A DNA stretch of 64,000 bases from Brevibacterium oceani. GTDB taxonomy: Bacteria; Actinomycetota; Actinomycetes; Actinomycetales; Brevibacteriaceae. This document shows positions 1 through 10,966 of this stretch, piece after piece (the stretch's first letter is position 1; each line of letters begins with the position of its first letter). Position numbers and translations under genes: made by a program. The DNA is taken from the NCBI RefSeq assembly GCF_013623835.1, contig NZ_JABKDE010000005.1, positions 186,001 through 250,000 on the forward strand, given 5' to 3'. Under the pieces are notes generated by a model, which saw only the letters and a program-made list of their open reading frames with translations, had not been told where the DNA came from and did not search any database.

Positions 1-1
1 G

Positions 2-655
2 GTCATCATCGGCGTCCGCTTCGGCTGGCTGCTGCTTGGCACCATCCTCAGCCGTCGGCACACCGAGGACGACCCGGATGCCGCCCCGCTCAACCTCCGC
101 GATGCCACGCTGATGACCTGGGGCGGAATGCGCGGACTCGCCACGATCGCCCTGGCCCTGTCGATTCCGGCGACCACCGACACCGGAGAGATCTTCCCCG
201 GACGGTCCTACATCCTCGTCGCTGCCGCCATCATCCTGCTCGTCACCCTCGTCCTGGCGGGGCTGACCTTCCCCGCCGTCGTCGACGGCCTCGGCATCGA
301 CGACGAGGCGGAGCGGGAACGCCAAGCAACGAAGGACATCGCACTGCGTGCCTACAAGGCCGCGATCCGACAGATCAAGAACGATGACAGCCTCCCCGAC
401 GAGGTGGCCGAACCCCTGCGCGCCCGGTTCAAGGCCCTCCACGCTCAGCTGCTCGGCACGACGGATGACCAGGCGAGTTCCGAACAGGCGACCGCGTTCA
501 AGGAGCACCGGGAGCAGATGCTCACGGTGCAGAAGAAGGCGATGCAGTCCGCCCGCGCCGAGGTGCTCCGCGCCCGCCGCGAGCGAGGCACCGATCCGGA
601 GATCGCCGACAAGGTCCTCCGCCGCTTCGACCTCCAGTCCGTGCTCATGCGGTAG
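2..655 (+). CDS. Na+/H+ antiporter, CPA1 (NhaP-like) family, C-terminal part
   Basis: The reading frame is open from the first bases, so the gene starts upstream of the window and only about 217 residues are present. The visible part has hydrophobic segments around TWGGMRGLATIALALSIP, a signature of CPA1 Na+/H+ antiporters, and a last membrane helix (SYILVAAAIILLVTLVLAGL). A charged cytoplasmic tail of about 130 residues rich in Arg, Glu and Lys follows. The family exchanges monovalent cations for protons across the cell membrane and supports pH and salt homeostasis. The stop is TAG at 653-655. Ion specificity cannot be judged from this fragment. Confidence 0.85.
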   Translation, partial: VIIGVRFGWLLLGTILSRRHTEDDPDAAPLNLRDATLMTWGGMRGLATIALALSIPATTDTGEIFPGRSYILVAAAIILLVTLVLAGLTFPAVVDGLGIDDEAERERQATKDIALRAYKAAIRQIKNDDSLPDEVAEPLRARFKALHAQLLGTTDDQASSEQATAFKEHREQMLTVQKKAMQSARAEVLRARRERGTDPEIADKVLRRFDLQSVLMR

Positions 656-775
656 GTGCGGGGCGGGCGAGCGCCCGCACCCGCGCCAGGGCCGGCACTC
701 GGGTCCGCGCACAGGACCGCGCGCGTGTCCGCGCCCGGGTCCGGGCCAGGGTCCGCGCACGCACGAGACGACGAG

Positions 776-785
776 CCGCCTCGGC
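776..785 (-). repeat. Copy of the dispersed 10-mer GCCGAGGYGG
   Basis: This is one intergenic example of a 10-mer (GCCGAGGYGG, reverse CCRCCTCGGC) that recurs throughout the window. Other exact intergenic copies start at 10809, 10932, 34296, 38709, 43317, 43855, 57610, 59510 and 60231. Coding copies include 6917, 13383, 16271, 50349 and 52089. Function unknown; see findings. Confidence 0.7.
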
Positions 786-821
786 GGGGGATCTCCTCGA
801 AATTCTGCTTCGGAATCAAGA

Positions 822-840
822 TTGAGTGGAATAGACTCAA
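822..840 (+). promoter_or_regulatory. HAIR operator (HspR-binding inverted repeat) of clpB
   Basis: TTGAGT, seven bases, then ACTCAA: a perfect match to the core of the HspR-associated inverted repeat (consensus CTTGAGT-N7-ACTCAAG). It lies about 65 bp before the clpB start. HspR represses heat-shock genes in actinobacteria, with DnaK as co-repressor, so clpB here is probably released by heat or protein damage. Confidence 0.85.
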
Positions 841-905
841 CTTTGTCGATGTTGTTCTTTTCGAGAGCTGTAATCAGCACAGAACTTTGAGAAGGAGATG
901 CGTAA

Positions 906-3512
<2,607 letters not shown>

Positions 3513-3522
3513 CGCTCCGGGG

Positions 3523-3578
3523 CACATTCTGCGCTGGGCAGCCCAGTTTCGGAACTGGGCCGCCCAGCGCAGAGTGTG
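3523..3578. terminator. Long hairpin between convergent genes, likely bidirectional terminator
   Basis: Two 17-bp arms (3523-3539 and 3562-3578, one mismatch that would be a G-U pair in RNA) enclose a second perfect hairpin, GCCCAGTT-TCGG-AACTGGGC. It sits in the 100-bp gap between clpB and the convergent HTTM gene. No T-tract follows, so termination is inferred from position and stem strength. Confidence 0.6.
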
Positions 3579-3612
3579 GAGAACCGGAATCTGCTCAGCG
3601 AAAGGAGACGGC

Positions 3613-4914
3613 TCAGGCGCGCGACTTCGCTGCGGAACTCGACTTCCCACCCGCCTTCGCACCGGAACCCGCCTTTGCACCGGGAGCACCCGCGGCTCCA
3701 CCCGCGGGTCCACCCGCGGCCCGCGGCGCGGTCGACGTCCACCAGTGCCTGAGATATGCGGCAAGCTTCGCGAACGACCGGTCGCGGATGAAGATCGCGT
3801 CGACGGCGATCATCGTCAGGGAGAACCACGGCAGGCCCATGAGCAGCGCGATGCCGAGGTGGAAGGACAGGATGCCGAGCAGCGCGACGATCCGGGTGTA
3901 GCGGTTGAAGAGCATGAAGGGGAACGCGCACTGGAAGAGGATCGACCCCCACGAGATCGCGACCACCATCGGCCCCCACGCCGTCATCAGGTCCGAGAGC
4001 ACCGGCCAAGTCCCGAACTGCTGCGTGTGCAGCGGGTTGTAGACGGCGAAGCCGTGCTGCCATGCGCTACCGCCGGCCTTGTACAGGCCGCCGGACATGT
4101 AGATCGCACATACCTGGAAGGCGAGCACGACGATGGCGAGGTTGTTCGCCATGACGAGCGCCCACCGCCACGAGCCTCCGTCGGCCTCGGGGTCCCGCCC
4201 GGCCCGTGCCCGCCGCCTGGCATCGAGCGACCACCTCCGGGTTGTGTCCGCGAAGAGGAGGGCGATCATGAACATGCGGTAGGCGTTGTCGCCCTGGTCG
4301 CCGGCCCCGTCGTTGAGCTCGATGAAGCTCACCCACAGCACGAGGTAGAACGGCAGGACGATCCGCGTCCGCCACCCGAGGATGATCACCACGGCCAGGA
4401 CCGCCAGACCGAGCATCATCGCCGTGAACAGCGGCGGCACCGTCACCGCCCGGTGGAAGAGGGAGAAGAGCCAGATGTTCGGGAAGTCGCTCTTGGGTTC
4501 GGCGATCTCGCCGTTCCAGGCCGCCCCCACGCCGAACGTGTAGTGCCGTGCGTTGAAGTTCGTGAGGATGAGGCCGAGCCCGGTGATCCCGATGAGTATC
4601 CGCGTCACCGCGAGCCCGTAGGTCGCGTGATAGCGGCCGGTGAGCATCTCCTCGAGCCAATTCCAGCCGTTCGCGATCTTCGTCCGCACGAGCGTCGTCA
4701 GCGGAACGAGTCCGACCGCGCCGACTCCGTCGTCACCGTGATCCCGCGCCGAGGCGGCCGTTCCGTCATCGCGCACCGCGTCGTCACCGTGAACCGTTCC
4801 GTCATCGCGCACCGCAGAGTCCTTCGCCCGCTCCTTCGCCGAGGTGGCCGTGTCCTCCTCGTAGATCGGCACCTTCCCTGCCCCGTCCTTCGGGGTCGTC
4901 TTATCACTGTTCAC
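3613..4914 (-). CDS. HTTM domain membrane protein
   Basis: 433 aa. The first 85 residues are hydrophilic and acidic, with repeated RDDG segments. A membrane domain then begins near WNWLEEMLTGRYHATYGLAV and has several hydrophobic helices, consistent with the HTTM family (related to the membrane part of vitamin-K-dependent gamma-carboxylase). A short Ala/Gly/Lys-rich tail ends the protein. The bacterial role of the family is not established. It overlaps the preceding DUF5819 gene by 11 nt, so the two are probably translated together and may form a complex, as such pairs are common neighbours in actinobacteria. Confidence 0.8.
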   Translation of the reverse strand: MNSDKTTPKDGAGKVPIYEEDTATSAKERAKDSAVRDDGTVHGDDAVRDDGTAASARDHGDDGVGAVGLVPLTTLVRTKIANGWNWLEEMLTGRYHATYGLAVTRILIGITGLGLILTNFNARHYTFGVGAAWNGEIAEPKSDFPNIWLFSLFHRAVTVPPLFTAMMLGLAVLAVVIILGWRTRIVLPFYLVLWVSFIELNDGAGDQGDNAYRMFMIALLFADTTRRWSLDARRRARAGRDPEADGGSWRWALVMANNLAIVVLAFQVCAIYMSGGLYKAGGSAWQHGFAVYNPLHTQQFGTWPVLSDLMTAWGPMVVAISWGSILFQCAFPFMLFNRYTRIVALLGILSFHLGIALLMGLPWFSLTMIAVDAIFIRDRSFAKLAAYLRHWWTSTAPRAAGGPAGGAAGAPGAKAGSGAKAGGKSSSAAKSRA

Positions 4915-5692
4915 CGACGCACCTCACTTCGTCGGAGGAGCAGAAGTACTTCGTGAACTCCTCTTGGGACTGATGCTTCTCGGTCACCAGCGCACGCCAT
5001 CCCACCGGCACCGGCTGGATGTCCGGACGTTCGGCGTTCTTGTCGTTGCGGTCGGCGAAGGGCACGACGTTCCGGCGGGCCGCCTGATACTGCACTCGCT
5101 GCACGTCATCACCCCAGATCGCCTTCGCCACCTGCGTCGCATAGGCCGTGGCGGTGTGCTCGCTCTCGAGGTAGGACGACACCGTGTTCTTCGGATCGTC
5201 GTACTCCCCCAGCTTCGTCTCCAACCGGTCGACCGAGTCATCGCCCTTGAAGTAGTCGAGCTTGACGATCGCCTTCTGATCGTCGGGCAGGTCCTCCCAC
5301 GAGCCTTTGATGTCCGAGGCCACACCAATGCCCAGCCCTGCCGACCGCGGCGGGAACAGCTTGTACGTCGAGTGGTCGAGCTCGACGTCGGTGGCCCTGA
5401 CCCACTGGGTGATCTCCTCGCCCTTATCGGTCTTGATCACCGCACGGACATCGAAGTAGTAGTCGCCGTTGATCGGCTCGGGTGCGAACACGCTCCAGGA
5501 CTGGCCCCACATCGGGATCATGTACTTCGACAGCAGGTCTCCGGGTATGACCTCTCTCAACGTCGAGGAGGGGGCGATCCACAGGAAGCTGGCGAAGAGG
5601 TGGAAGCCGGTGATCGCCATGGCGATCACCATCAGGGTCCGCTTCACCACCGAACGTGGCCGAGGCGTGTCCTCGGTCGGCTTGTTGTCCAT
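4904..5692 (-). CDS. DUF5819 family protein, partner of HTTM protein
   Basis: 262 aa. It has one N-terminal membrane helix (about residues 16-38, VKRTLMVIAMAITGFHLFAS), then a soluble, probably extracytoplasmic domain with the conserved MWGQSWSVFAPEP stretch typical of DUF5819. Two cysteines close to the C-terminus (CSSDEVRC) could form a disulfide. The gene is first in a two-gene unit and overlaps the HTTM gene. No catalytic function is known for the family, and I do not assign one. Confidence 0.8.
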   Translation of the reverse strand: MDNKPTEDTPRPRSVVKRTLMVIAMAITGFHLFASFLWIAPSSTLREVIPGDLLSKYMIPMWGQSWSVFAPEPINGDYYFDVRAVIKTDKGEEITQWVRATDVELDHSTYKLFPPRSAGLGIGVASDIKGSWEDLPDDQKAIVKLDYFKGDDSVDRLETKLGEYDDPKNTVSSYLESEHTATAYATQVAKAIWGDDVQRVQYQAARRNVVPFADRNDKNAERPDIQPVPVGWRALVTEKHQSQEEFTKYFCSSDEVRCVGEQ

Positions 5693-5703
5693 CTCGGTTC
5701 CAA

Positions 5704-5719
5704 ATTCTCTTAAGCGAAT
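5704..5719. promoter_or_regulatory. 16-bp palindrome before the DUF5819/HTTM unit
   Basis: ATTCTCTTAAGCGAAT is an imperfect palindrome (one mismatched pair) 12 bp before the ATG at 5692. Its position would suit a repressor site or a leader structure. No regulator is identified. Confidence 0.25.
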
Positions 5720-5933
5720 ACTCGTGCCGGCACCGGATCAGGGGCCCGTCCGGGCCGCTTTCCGACGCCCGTGGTGACGGCACACAGTCATTAGGGTACT
5801 TCAGCCGTGGCTATGATTGCCCTGCTCGGCGGACATCTCTGCCCTGACGACTGCGGCAGAATCCCTGGTCGAACGATCATTCCACCACCTCGCCGGACCC
5901 GTTCTTCCGCACCGCCCAGGGCGCCAAGCAGCC

Positions 5934-7109
5934 TTACCGCAGCGAGCGCAGCCAGCCCTTGACCGCCTCGGTGCTCTCCCCCAGACGCGGCGGCGCCAGC
6001 TCATAGCTGGCGGGCGTCTGCGAGAGTCGGATCGGGTTGGCGACGGTGGGGATGACACGGTCGCCGGCACCCGCCTCGGCGACGGGGTCGAGCCCCAGCG
6101 ACGATGCCAGGTCCACGCCTTCGGCGATCGAGTTGATCGGTGCGCAGGGCAGCCCCGCCTCGGTGAGGATGTCGAACCACTCCTGGTTCGTCTTCTCACT
6201 CAGCGCCGCGATCAGCCCGGGCTCGAGCTCGGCTCGGTGGACGTTGCGGTCGGCGAAGTTCGCGAACCGCTCGTCCTCGGCCCATTCGGGGTGGCCGAGC
6301 ACCTCGGCGAGGCGGACGAACTGTTTGTCGTTGCCACAGGCGATGATGATCTGGCCCTCGGCAGTGGGCATCGGCTGGTACGGGTAGAGGCTCGGATGCT
6401 CGTTGCCCATCGCCTGCGGCACCACTCCGCCGGCCACATATGCCGAGGTCTGATTCGCCAGGCCCGACAGCGCCGAGGACAGCAGATTCGTCTCGACGAG
6501 TTGGCCGAATCCGGTGTCCTTCCGGTGGTTCAGCGCACCGAGGATGCCGACCGCCGTGTGCAGTCCGGTGATCACGTCGACGACGGCGACACCAGCCTTG
6601 ACCGGGCCCGATTCCGTCGAGCCGGTGACGGACATGAACCCGGACAGGCCCTGGATGAGCAGGTCGTACCCGGGCATCGGATTGTCCCGGCCGAACCCGG
6701 TCACCGACGCGTAGACGATGCCCGGATTGACGGCTGAGACCGTGTCGTAGTCGAGGCCGTACTTCGCCAGTCCCCCGGCCTTGAAGTTCTCGACGAGGAC
6801 GTCGGAGCGTGCCGCCAGCTGCTGCGCGAATGCGAGATCGTCGTCAGCCTTGAAGTCGAGCACGACCGAATGCTTGTTCCGATTCGCCGTGAGGAAGTAC
6901 GTGGCATCGTCCCCTCGCCGAGGCGGCGCCCAGTGCCGTGTGTCGTCCCCGGTCTTGCCCTCCACCTTGATGACCGTGGCCCCGAGGTCCGCGAGCATCA
7001 TCGTCGCGTAGGGTCCGGCGAGCACCCGGGAGAAGTCGGCGACGAGCGTTCCGGCCAGCGGACCCGTCCCCTGCCGGCCGAACGACTCGTGCTGATCCTG
7101 CTCTTCCAC
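5934..7109 (-). CDS. CaiB/BaiF (family III) CoA-transferase
   Basis: About 391 aa from the GTG at 7109, which is preceded by GGAGG with a 6-nt gap; codons further upstream lack a ribosome site and read as low-quality sequence. The N-terminal motif LVADFSRVLAGPYATMMLADLGA and the segment NRNKHSVVLDFK are typical of the family, with the catalytic Asp expected in the VVDVITGLHTAVGIL region. Family III enzymes move CoA between carboxylic acids, often a dicarboxylic or aromatic acid. Neighbours do not reveal the substrate: agmatine deiminase is divergent and the 3' neighbour is unrelated. Confidence 0.88.
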   Translation of the reverse strand: MEEQDQHESFGRQGTGPLAGTLVADFSRVLAGPYATMMLADLGATVIKVEGKTGDDTRHWAPPRRGDDATYFLTANRNKHSVVLDFKADDDLAFAQQLAARSDVLVENFKAGGLAKYGLDYDTVSAVNPGIVYASVTGFGRDNPMPGYDLLIQGLSGFMSVTGSTESGPVKAGVAVVDVITGLHTAVGILGALNHRKDTGFGQLVETNLLSSALSGLANQTSAYVAGGVVPQAMGNEHPSLYPYQPMPTAEGQIIIACGNDKQFVRLAEVLGHPEWAEDERFANFADRNVHRAELEPGLIAALSEKTNQEWFDILTEAGLPCAPINSIAEGVDLASSLGLDPVAEAGAGDRVIPTVANPIRLSQTPASYELAPPRLGESTEAVKGWLRSLR

Positions 7110-7320
7110 TTCCTGCCTCCTTCGGCACCTGCGAACACTGACTGCGCGCCAGGTCATTGACTCCACGCCAGACTATACGGACTCCCGAACACGCCCACTG
7201 CCCCGGTCTCGGCACTGTGCTTCGGCGGATGTGCGGCACCGGGCGGAGGTACGGAATCCGTCGCGCCCGAACGCTGCGAAATCGCTAGACTCGAGCCAAG
7301 CTCCACCGTCGAAGGGACCG

Positions 7321-8358
7321 ATGATGACCGTGCACATGCCTGCCGAGACCGCCGCCCAGGACCGCGTCTGGATGGCGTTCCCGTCCTCCGGCTACGCACT
7401 CGGCGATACGGAGGCCGAGGCCGAGGCGGCCCGCGCCACCTGGGCGGCCGTCGCCCGCGCCACGAGCGAGTTCACCCCCGTTACGGTCGTCGTCACGAGT
7501 GCACAGGCGGACCAGGCCAAGCGCCACCTCGGCGAGGGGACGAATCATCCGATCGAGATCGTCACTGCCGATCTCGACGATGCGTGGATGCGCGACATCG
7601 GGCCGAGTTTCGTCGTCGACGACGAGGGCGGGCTGCGCGCTGTGGACTGGGTGTTCAACGGCTGGGGTGCGCAGGAGTGGGCGAAGTGGGACCACGATGA
7701 GCACATCGGACGATTCGTCGCGGAGCTCGCCGGGACTCCCGTCATCGACTCGCAGCTGCGCAACGAAGGCGGAGGATTCCATGTCGACGGCCGGGGCACA
7801 GTGCTGGCCACGCGCAGCGTCCAGCTCGACCCGGGCCGCAATCCGGGAATGACCGAGGCCGAGGTCGAGGCGGAGTTCGCACGCACGATCGGGGCGAAGA
7901 AGGTCATCTGGCTCGACCGCGGACTGCACCGGGACAATCAGACCTTCGGCACCCGCGGCCATGTCGACATCGTCGCCACGATGCCCAGCCCCGGAGTCGT
8001 ACTCGTCCACGATCAGCGCAATCCTGAACACCCGGACTTCGAATTCAGTCGGGCGCTGAAGGAGCAGTTCGCCGCCGAGACCACCGCCGACGGTGTGCCC
8101 TTCGAAGTGGTGCCGATCCCCGCACCCGAGGTGCTGCGCGACGAGGAGGGGTGGGTCGACTACTCCTACGTCAACCACCTGGTGACGAACGGCGGAGTCA
8201 TCGCGTGCACCTTCGATGATCCGATGGACGCCGAGGCGGCCGCGATCCTCGAACGCGTGTACCCCGGGCGGACGGTCGTCGGGGTCGATGCGCGTGAGCT
8301 CTACGCCCGCGGCGGCGGGATCCACTGCATCACCCAGCAGCAGCCGAGCGTGGGTTGA
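7321..8358 (+). CDS. aguA: Agmatine deiminase
   Basis: 345 aa from the ATG at 7321, which follows AAGGGA; a second ATG is the next codon. It belongs to the guanidine-modifying (PPAD) fold: WMRDIGPSFVVDD, NEGGGFHVDGRGTVLATR, RDNQTFGTRGHVDIVA and the C-terminal GGGIHCITQQQP, where Cys is the nucleophile. The enzyme converts agmatine to N-carbamoylputrescine and ammonia in polyamine or arginine-derived amine catabolism. No N-carbamoylputrescine amidase or putrescine carbamoyltransferase is adjacent, so the next step must be encoded elsewhere. The gene is divergent from the CoA-transferase gene. Confidence 0.92.
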   Translation: MMTVHMPAETAAQDRVWMAFPSSGYALGDTEAEAEAARATWAAVARATSEFTPVTVVVTSAQADQAKRHLGEGTNHPIEIVTADLDDAWMRDIGPSFVVDDEGGLRAVDWVFNGWGAQEWAKWDHDEHIGRFVAELAGTPVIDSQLRNEGGGFHVDGRGTVLATRSVQLDPGRNPGMTEAEVEAEFARTIGAKKVIWLDRGLHRDNQTFGTRGHVDIVATMPSPGVVLVHDQRNPEHPDFEFSRALKEQFAAETTADGVPFEVVPIPAPEVLRDEEGWVDYSYVNHLVTNGGVIACTFDDPMDAEAAAILERVYPGRTVVGVDARELYARGGGIHCITQQQPSVG

Positions 8359-8525
8359 GCGCGGATTCGGCATGGACGTGTCTAACAGCAAGCCTCACGC
8401 AGCCCCCACGGTATAAGCTGGTGAGCAAGGACACAGTGCACGTGCGCTGATCACACCGAAGTCCGGATCTGTGTCCCGCAGCAGTGCGGGCCACAGCGAC
8501 AGCAAGTTGCGAAGAGGAGCAGACA

Positions 8526-8999
8526 ATGAAGAAGAGATTGATTCTCCTGGCCGGTCTCGGAGTCGGATTCATTCTCGGATCACGCACCGGTCGCCAGAGC
8601 TATGAACGGCTCAAGGCGCAGGCTCAGGATCTGTGGACCGACCCGCGTGTCCAGGACACCGTCGAGAAGGCCAACCAGTCCATCCGCGAGAAGTCCCCGG
8701 CCGTCGCCGACGCCGTGCAGACCGCCGCGGACAAGGTCAACGCCGCAGCGGCAACGGACTCCCCCGTCTCCGGATTCGACGGCGACGATGACGGTTCGGC
8801 CGCCTCGGCGAGCTCATCGGGCGGTGCGACGAAGAGCGCCTCGACGGGTTCGACCGCCTCGACGGCTTCAGCCGGCGGAGCGAAGAGCACTCCGAAGACC
8901 GCGTCCAAGAGCGCTCACGAGAAGACGCACGACTCGATCGGCGACCCCGAGCGTCACCTCGACGACGAAGGGCCCGCCGGACTCTCCGACGACGACTGA
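8526..8999 (+). CDS. YtxH-like small membrane protein
   Basis: 157 aa. One N-terminal membrane segment (MKKRLILLAGLGVGFILGS) carries the short Gly-rich YtxH-type motif followed by RTGRQSYERL. A helical region (about 25-75) and a Ser/Ala/Thr/Gly-rich, disordered, acidic tail complete it. Its start has a GAGGAG ribosome site. YtxH proteins are small stress- or envelope-linked proteins without known enzymatic function. The monocistronic setting gives no further clue. Confidence 0.7.
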   Translation: MKKRLILLAGLGVGFILGSRTGRQSYERLKAQAQDLWTDPRVQDTVEKANQSIREKSPAVADAVQTAADKVNAAAATDSPVSGFDGDDDGSAASASSSGGATKSASTGSTASTASAGGAKSTPKTASKSAHEKTHDSIGDPERHLDDEGPAGLSDDD

Positions 9000-9154
9000 G
9001 CCGCAGCCGATGCGCATTCGACTGTGAATGCTTGAGAGTGAAAGGGCGGCGGAACTGGTCACGGTTCCGCCGCCCTTCGCTGTCCCCGCCGACGCCCCGC
9101 GCACCCGTCCGTGTGAACGCATGCCTGACCGTTCCCGCCGCGCGCGGCCGGCGT

Positions 9155-10651
9155 CTACAACAGCGAACTCGTCAGCCGCGCGACGTTCTCCACGTATTTC
9201 CTCAGCAGCGGCCGGTTCGCCCATTCCTCGGCGTCGAGTTCGACGGAGTTCGGGGCGTAGCGTTCGGCCTCGAGGTCGTACATGCGCTGAGTGAACTCCT
9301 TGTTGACGATGAACATCGTGGCCTCGAGGTTCATCGCGAACGACCTCTCGTCCATGTTCGAGGAGCCGACGATCGAGACCTCGTCATCGATGATGAGGAA
9401 CTTCGAGTGCAGCACCGTCGGCGCGTGGTACATGAAGATCCGCACCCCTGCCCGGACGAGGTCGTCATAGTAGGACTGCTGGGCCTTGTGCGTGAGCCAA
9501 TGGTCGCTGGTCTCACCCACGTACAGGCGCACATCGACACCCGACCGGGCCTCGGTGGTCAGGGCGTGGAGCAGCGACTCGTCGGGCACGAAGTACGGGG
9601 AGCACACGACGACGGTGCGGTTCGCGTTGTAGATGAGGTGGTTGAACAGGCGCAGGTTGTTCTCGTCCTCGAACCCCGGCCCCGAGGGCACCACCTGAGC
9701 CTGGATGCCGCCGGACTCGGGTGCCTCGAGGTCGAAGCTGTCGGGTTCGTCGATGATCTCGTTCGTCTCCGAATACCAGTCGGTGACGAACACGGCATCG
9801 AGCTCCTCGACGACCGGTCCTCGGCACTCGAGCGACAGGTCCTTCCACTGGAAGCCCTTCCGCAGATTCCGCCGCTTGTTGTAGGAGCGGTCGATGATGT
9901 TCTGCGAACCGGTGAACGCCACGTCTCCGTCGACGACGAGGATCTTGCGATGATTGCGCAGGTCGGGCCGCTGGTACTCGCCTCGCCAAGGCCGAATCGG
10001 CAGCGCCCGCCGCCAGCTCACTCCCGAAACGTCGAGGCGCTTGACCAGCTCCGAATAGCCCGGGTATCCCAACGAGCCGACGTGATCGATGAGTATCCGC
10101 ACCCGCACCCCGCGCTTATGCGCGGCCAGCAGCGATTCGAGCAGCCGCCTCGTCGTGTCGTCGATCGCGACGATGTAGAACTCGAAGTGCACGTACCTCT
10201 CAGCCCGGTCGACGGCGTCGGCCATCGCGTCCATACATGCGTGGTTGTCCACGTGCAGGTCGAAGGCGTTGCCGTGGGTCATCGGCAGCGCTCCGAGGTC
10301 GAAGTTCAGCTGCGCGGCGGTGCTCAGCGGCTCGGGCATGTGGGCATGTTCGCCGATGATCGCCCGGTTGCGCAGCTGGTCGCGGATGAGGTCGTTGATC
10401 TGTGACTGCTTGTCCCGCCGCCGCTTCGGCAGTTTCGCCGAGCCGAGCAGCAGGAACGCGAGGATGCCCACATAGGGGATGAGGAAGATCGCCAGCAGCC
10501 AGCCGAGCGCGACCGAGGGTTTGCGGTTGTGCGGGATCCACCCGAGCGCGATGATGCGGATCACGAGGTCGATGAGCAGGAGGACGAAGATCAGCCAGTT
10601 CGGCCACGCCTGATCGATCGTGATGAACGGATAGATCCCGAAGTTGTTCAT
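9155..10651 (-). CDS. cls: Cardiolipin synthase (phospholipase D superfamily)
   Basis: 498 aa. Two N-terminal membrane helices (about 15-35 and 48-70, WLIFVLLLIDLVIRIIALGW and VALGWLLAIFLIPYVGILAF) precede two PLD domains. Each carries an HKD motif: NHRKILVVDGDVAFTGSQN and LHSKFLIIDDEVSIVGSSN. The enzyme joins phosphatidylglycerol units, or phosphatidylglycerol with CDP-diacylglycerol, to make cardiolipin at the inner leaflet. Length and order match bacterial ClsA-type enzymes. It is transcribed alone, divergent from the Nudix gene. Confidence 0.92.
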   Translation of the reverse strand: MNNFGIYPFITIDQAWPNWLIFVLLLIDLVIRIIALGWIPHNRKPSVALGWLLAIFLIPYVGILAFLLLGSAKLPKRRRDKQSQINDLIRDQLRNRAIIGEHAHMPEPLSTAAQLNFDLGALPMTHGNAFDLHVDNHACMDAMADAVDRAERYVHFEFYIVAIDDTTRRLLESLLAAHKRGVRVRILIDHVGSLGYPGYSELVKRLDVSGVSWRRALPIRPWRGEYQRPDLRNHRKILVVDGDVAFTGSQNIIDRSYNKRRNLRKGFQWKDLSLECRGPVVEELDAVFVTDWYSETNEIIDEPDSFDLEAPESGGIQAQVVPSGPGFEDENNLRLFNHLIYNANRTVVVCSPYFVPDESLLHALTTEARSGVDVRLYVGETSDHWLTHKAQQSYYDDLVRAGVRIFMYHAPTVLHSKFLIIDDEVSIVGSSNMDERSFAMNLEATMFIVNKEFTQRMYDLEAERYAPNSVELDAEEWANRPLLRKYVENVARLTSSLL

Positions 10652-10966
10652 AAATTGCCCGTTCAGCCCCGCCCTGGTTCGTCAACGGATGGGTTCCGCG
10701 CCTCGCCGGGAGGCTGTCGCTTCGCCTCCCATCGTATCGTGGCGTCTCTTCCGTTCACACGAGGCCATCCCCTCTGACCATGGAAATCATCCGTCTCCCA
10801 CTGTCGGGCCACCTCGGCGAGGATGCCCAGCGCCGCGTCGGGGAACGTGGAAGGATCAGCCCCGCGGCACGGCCACACGACCGCCCCGCACCGAGGTGGG
10901 AAACGTGAACGGAACCGCCCCGCCGTCCCTCGCCGAGGCGGGGGTGGGCATACTGGGAGGTGACGT
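10652..10966. other. Divergent intergenic region, cls / Nudix
   Basis: These 315 bp hold no convincing gene. Two exact copies of the dispersed 10-mer lie here in opposite orientations (10809-10818 and 10932-10941). The GGGAGG ribosome site of the Nudix gene is at 10955-10960. Confidence 0.6.

Noticed and set aside
660-770. GC-rich stretch with repeated GTCCGCGC units before clpB
   Set aside because: The units are short, irregular and not palindromic as a set; likely compositional drift, possibly the antiporter transcript end.
5817-6737. A plus-strand frame of 306 codons opposite the CoA-transferase gene
   Set aside because: Antisense shadow of a gene with clear family motifs, His/Arg/Asp-rich and without a domain.
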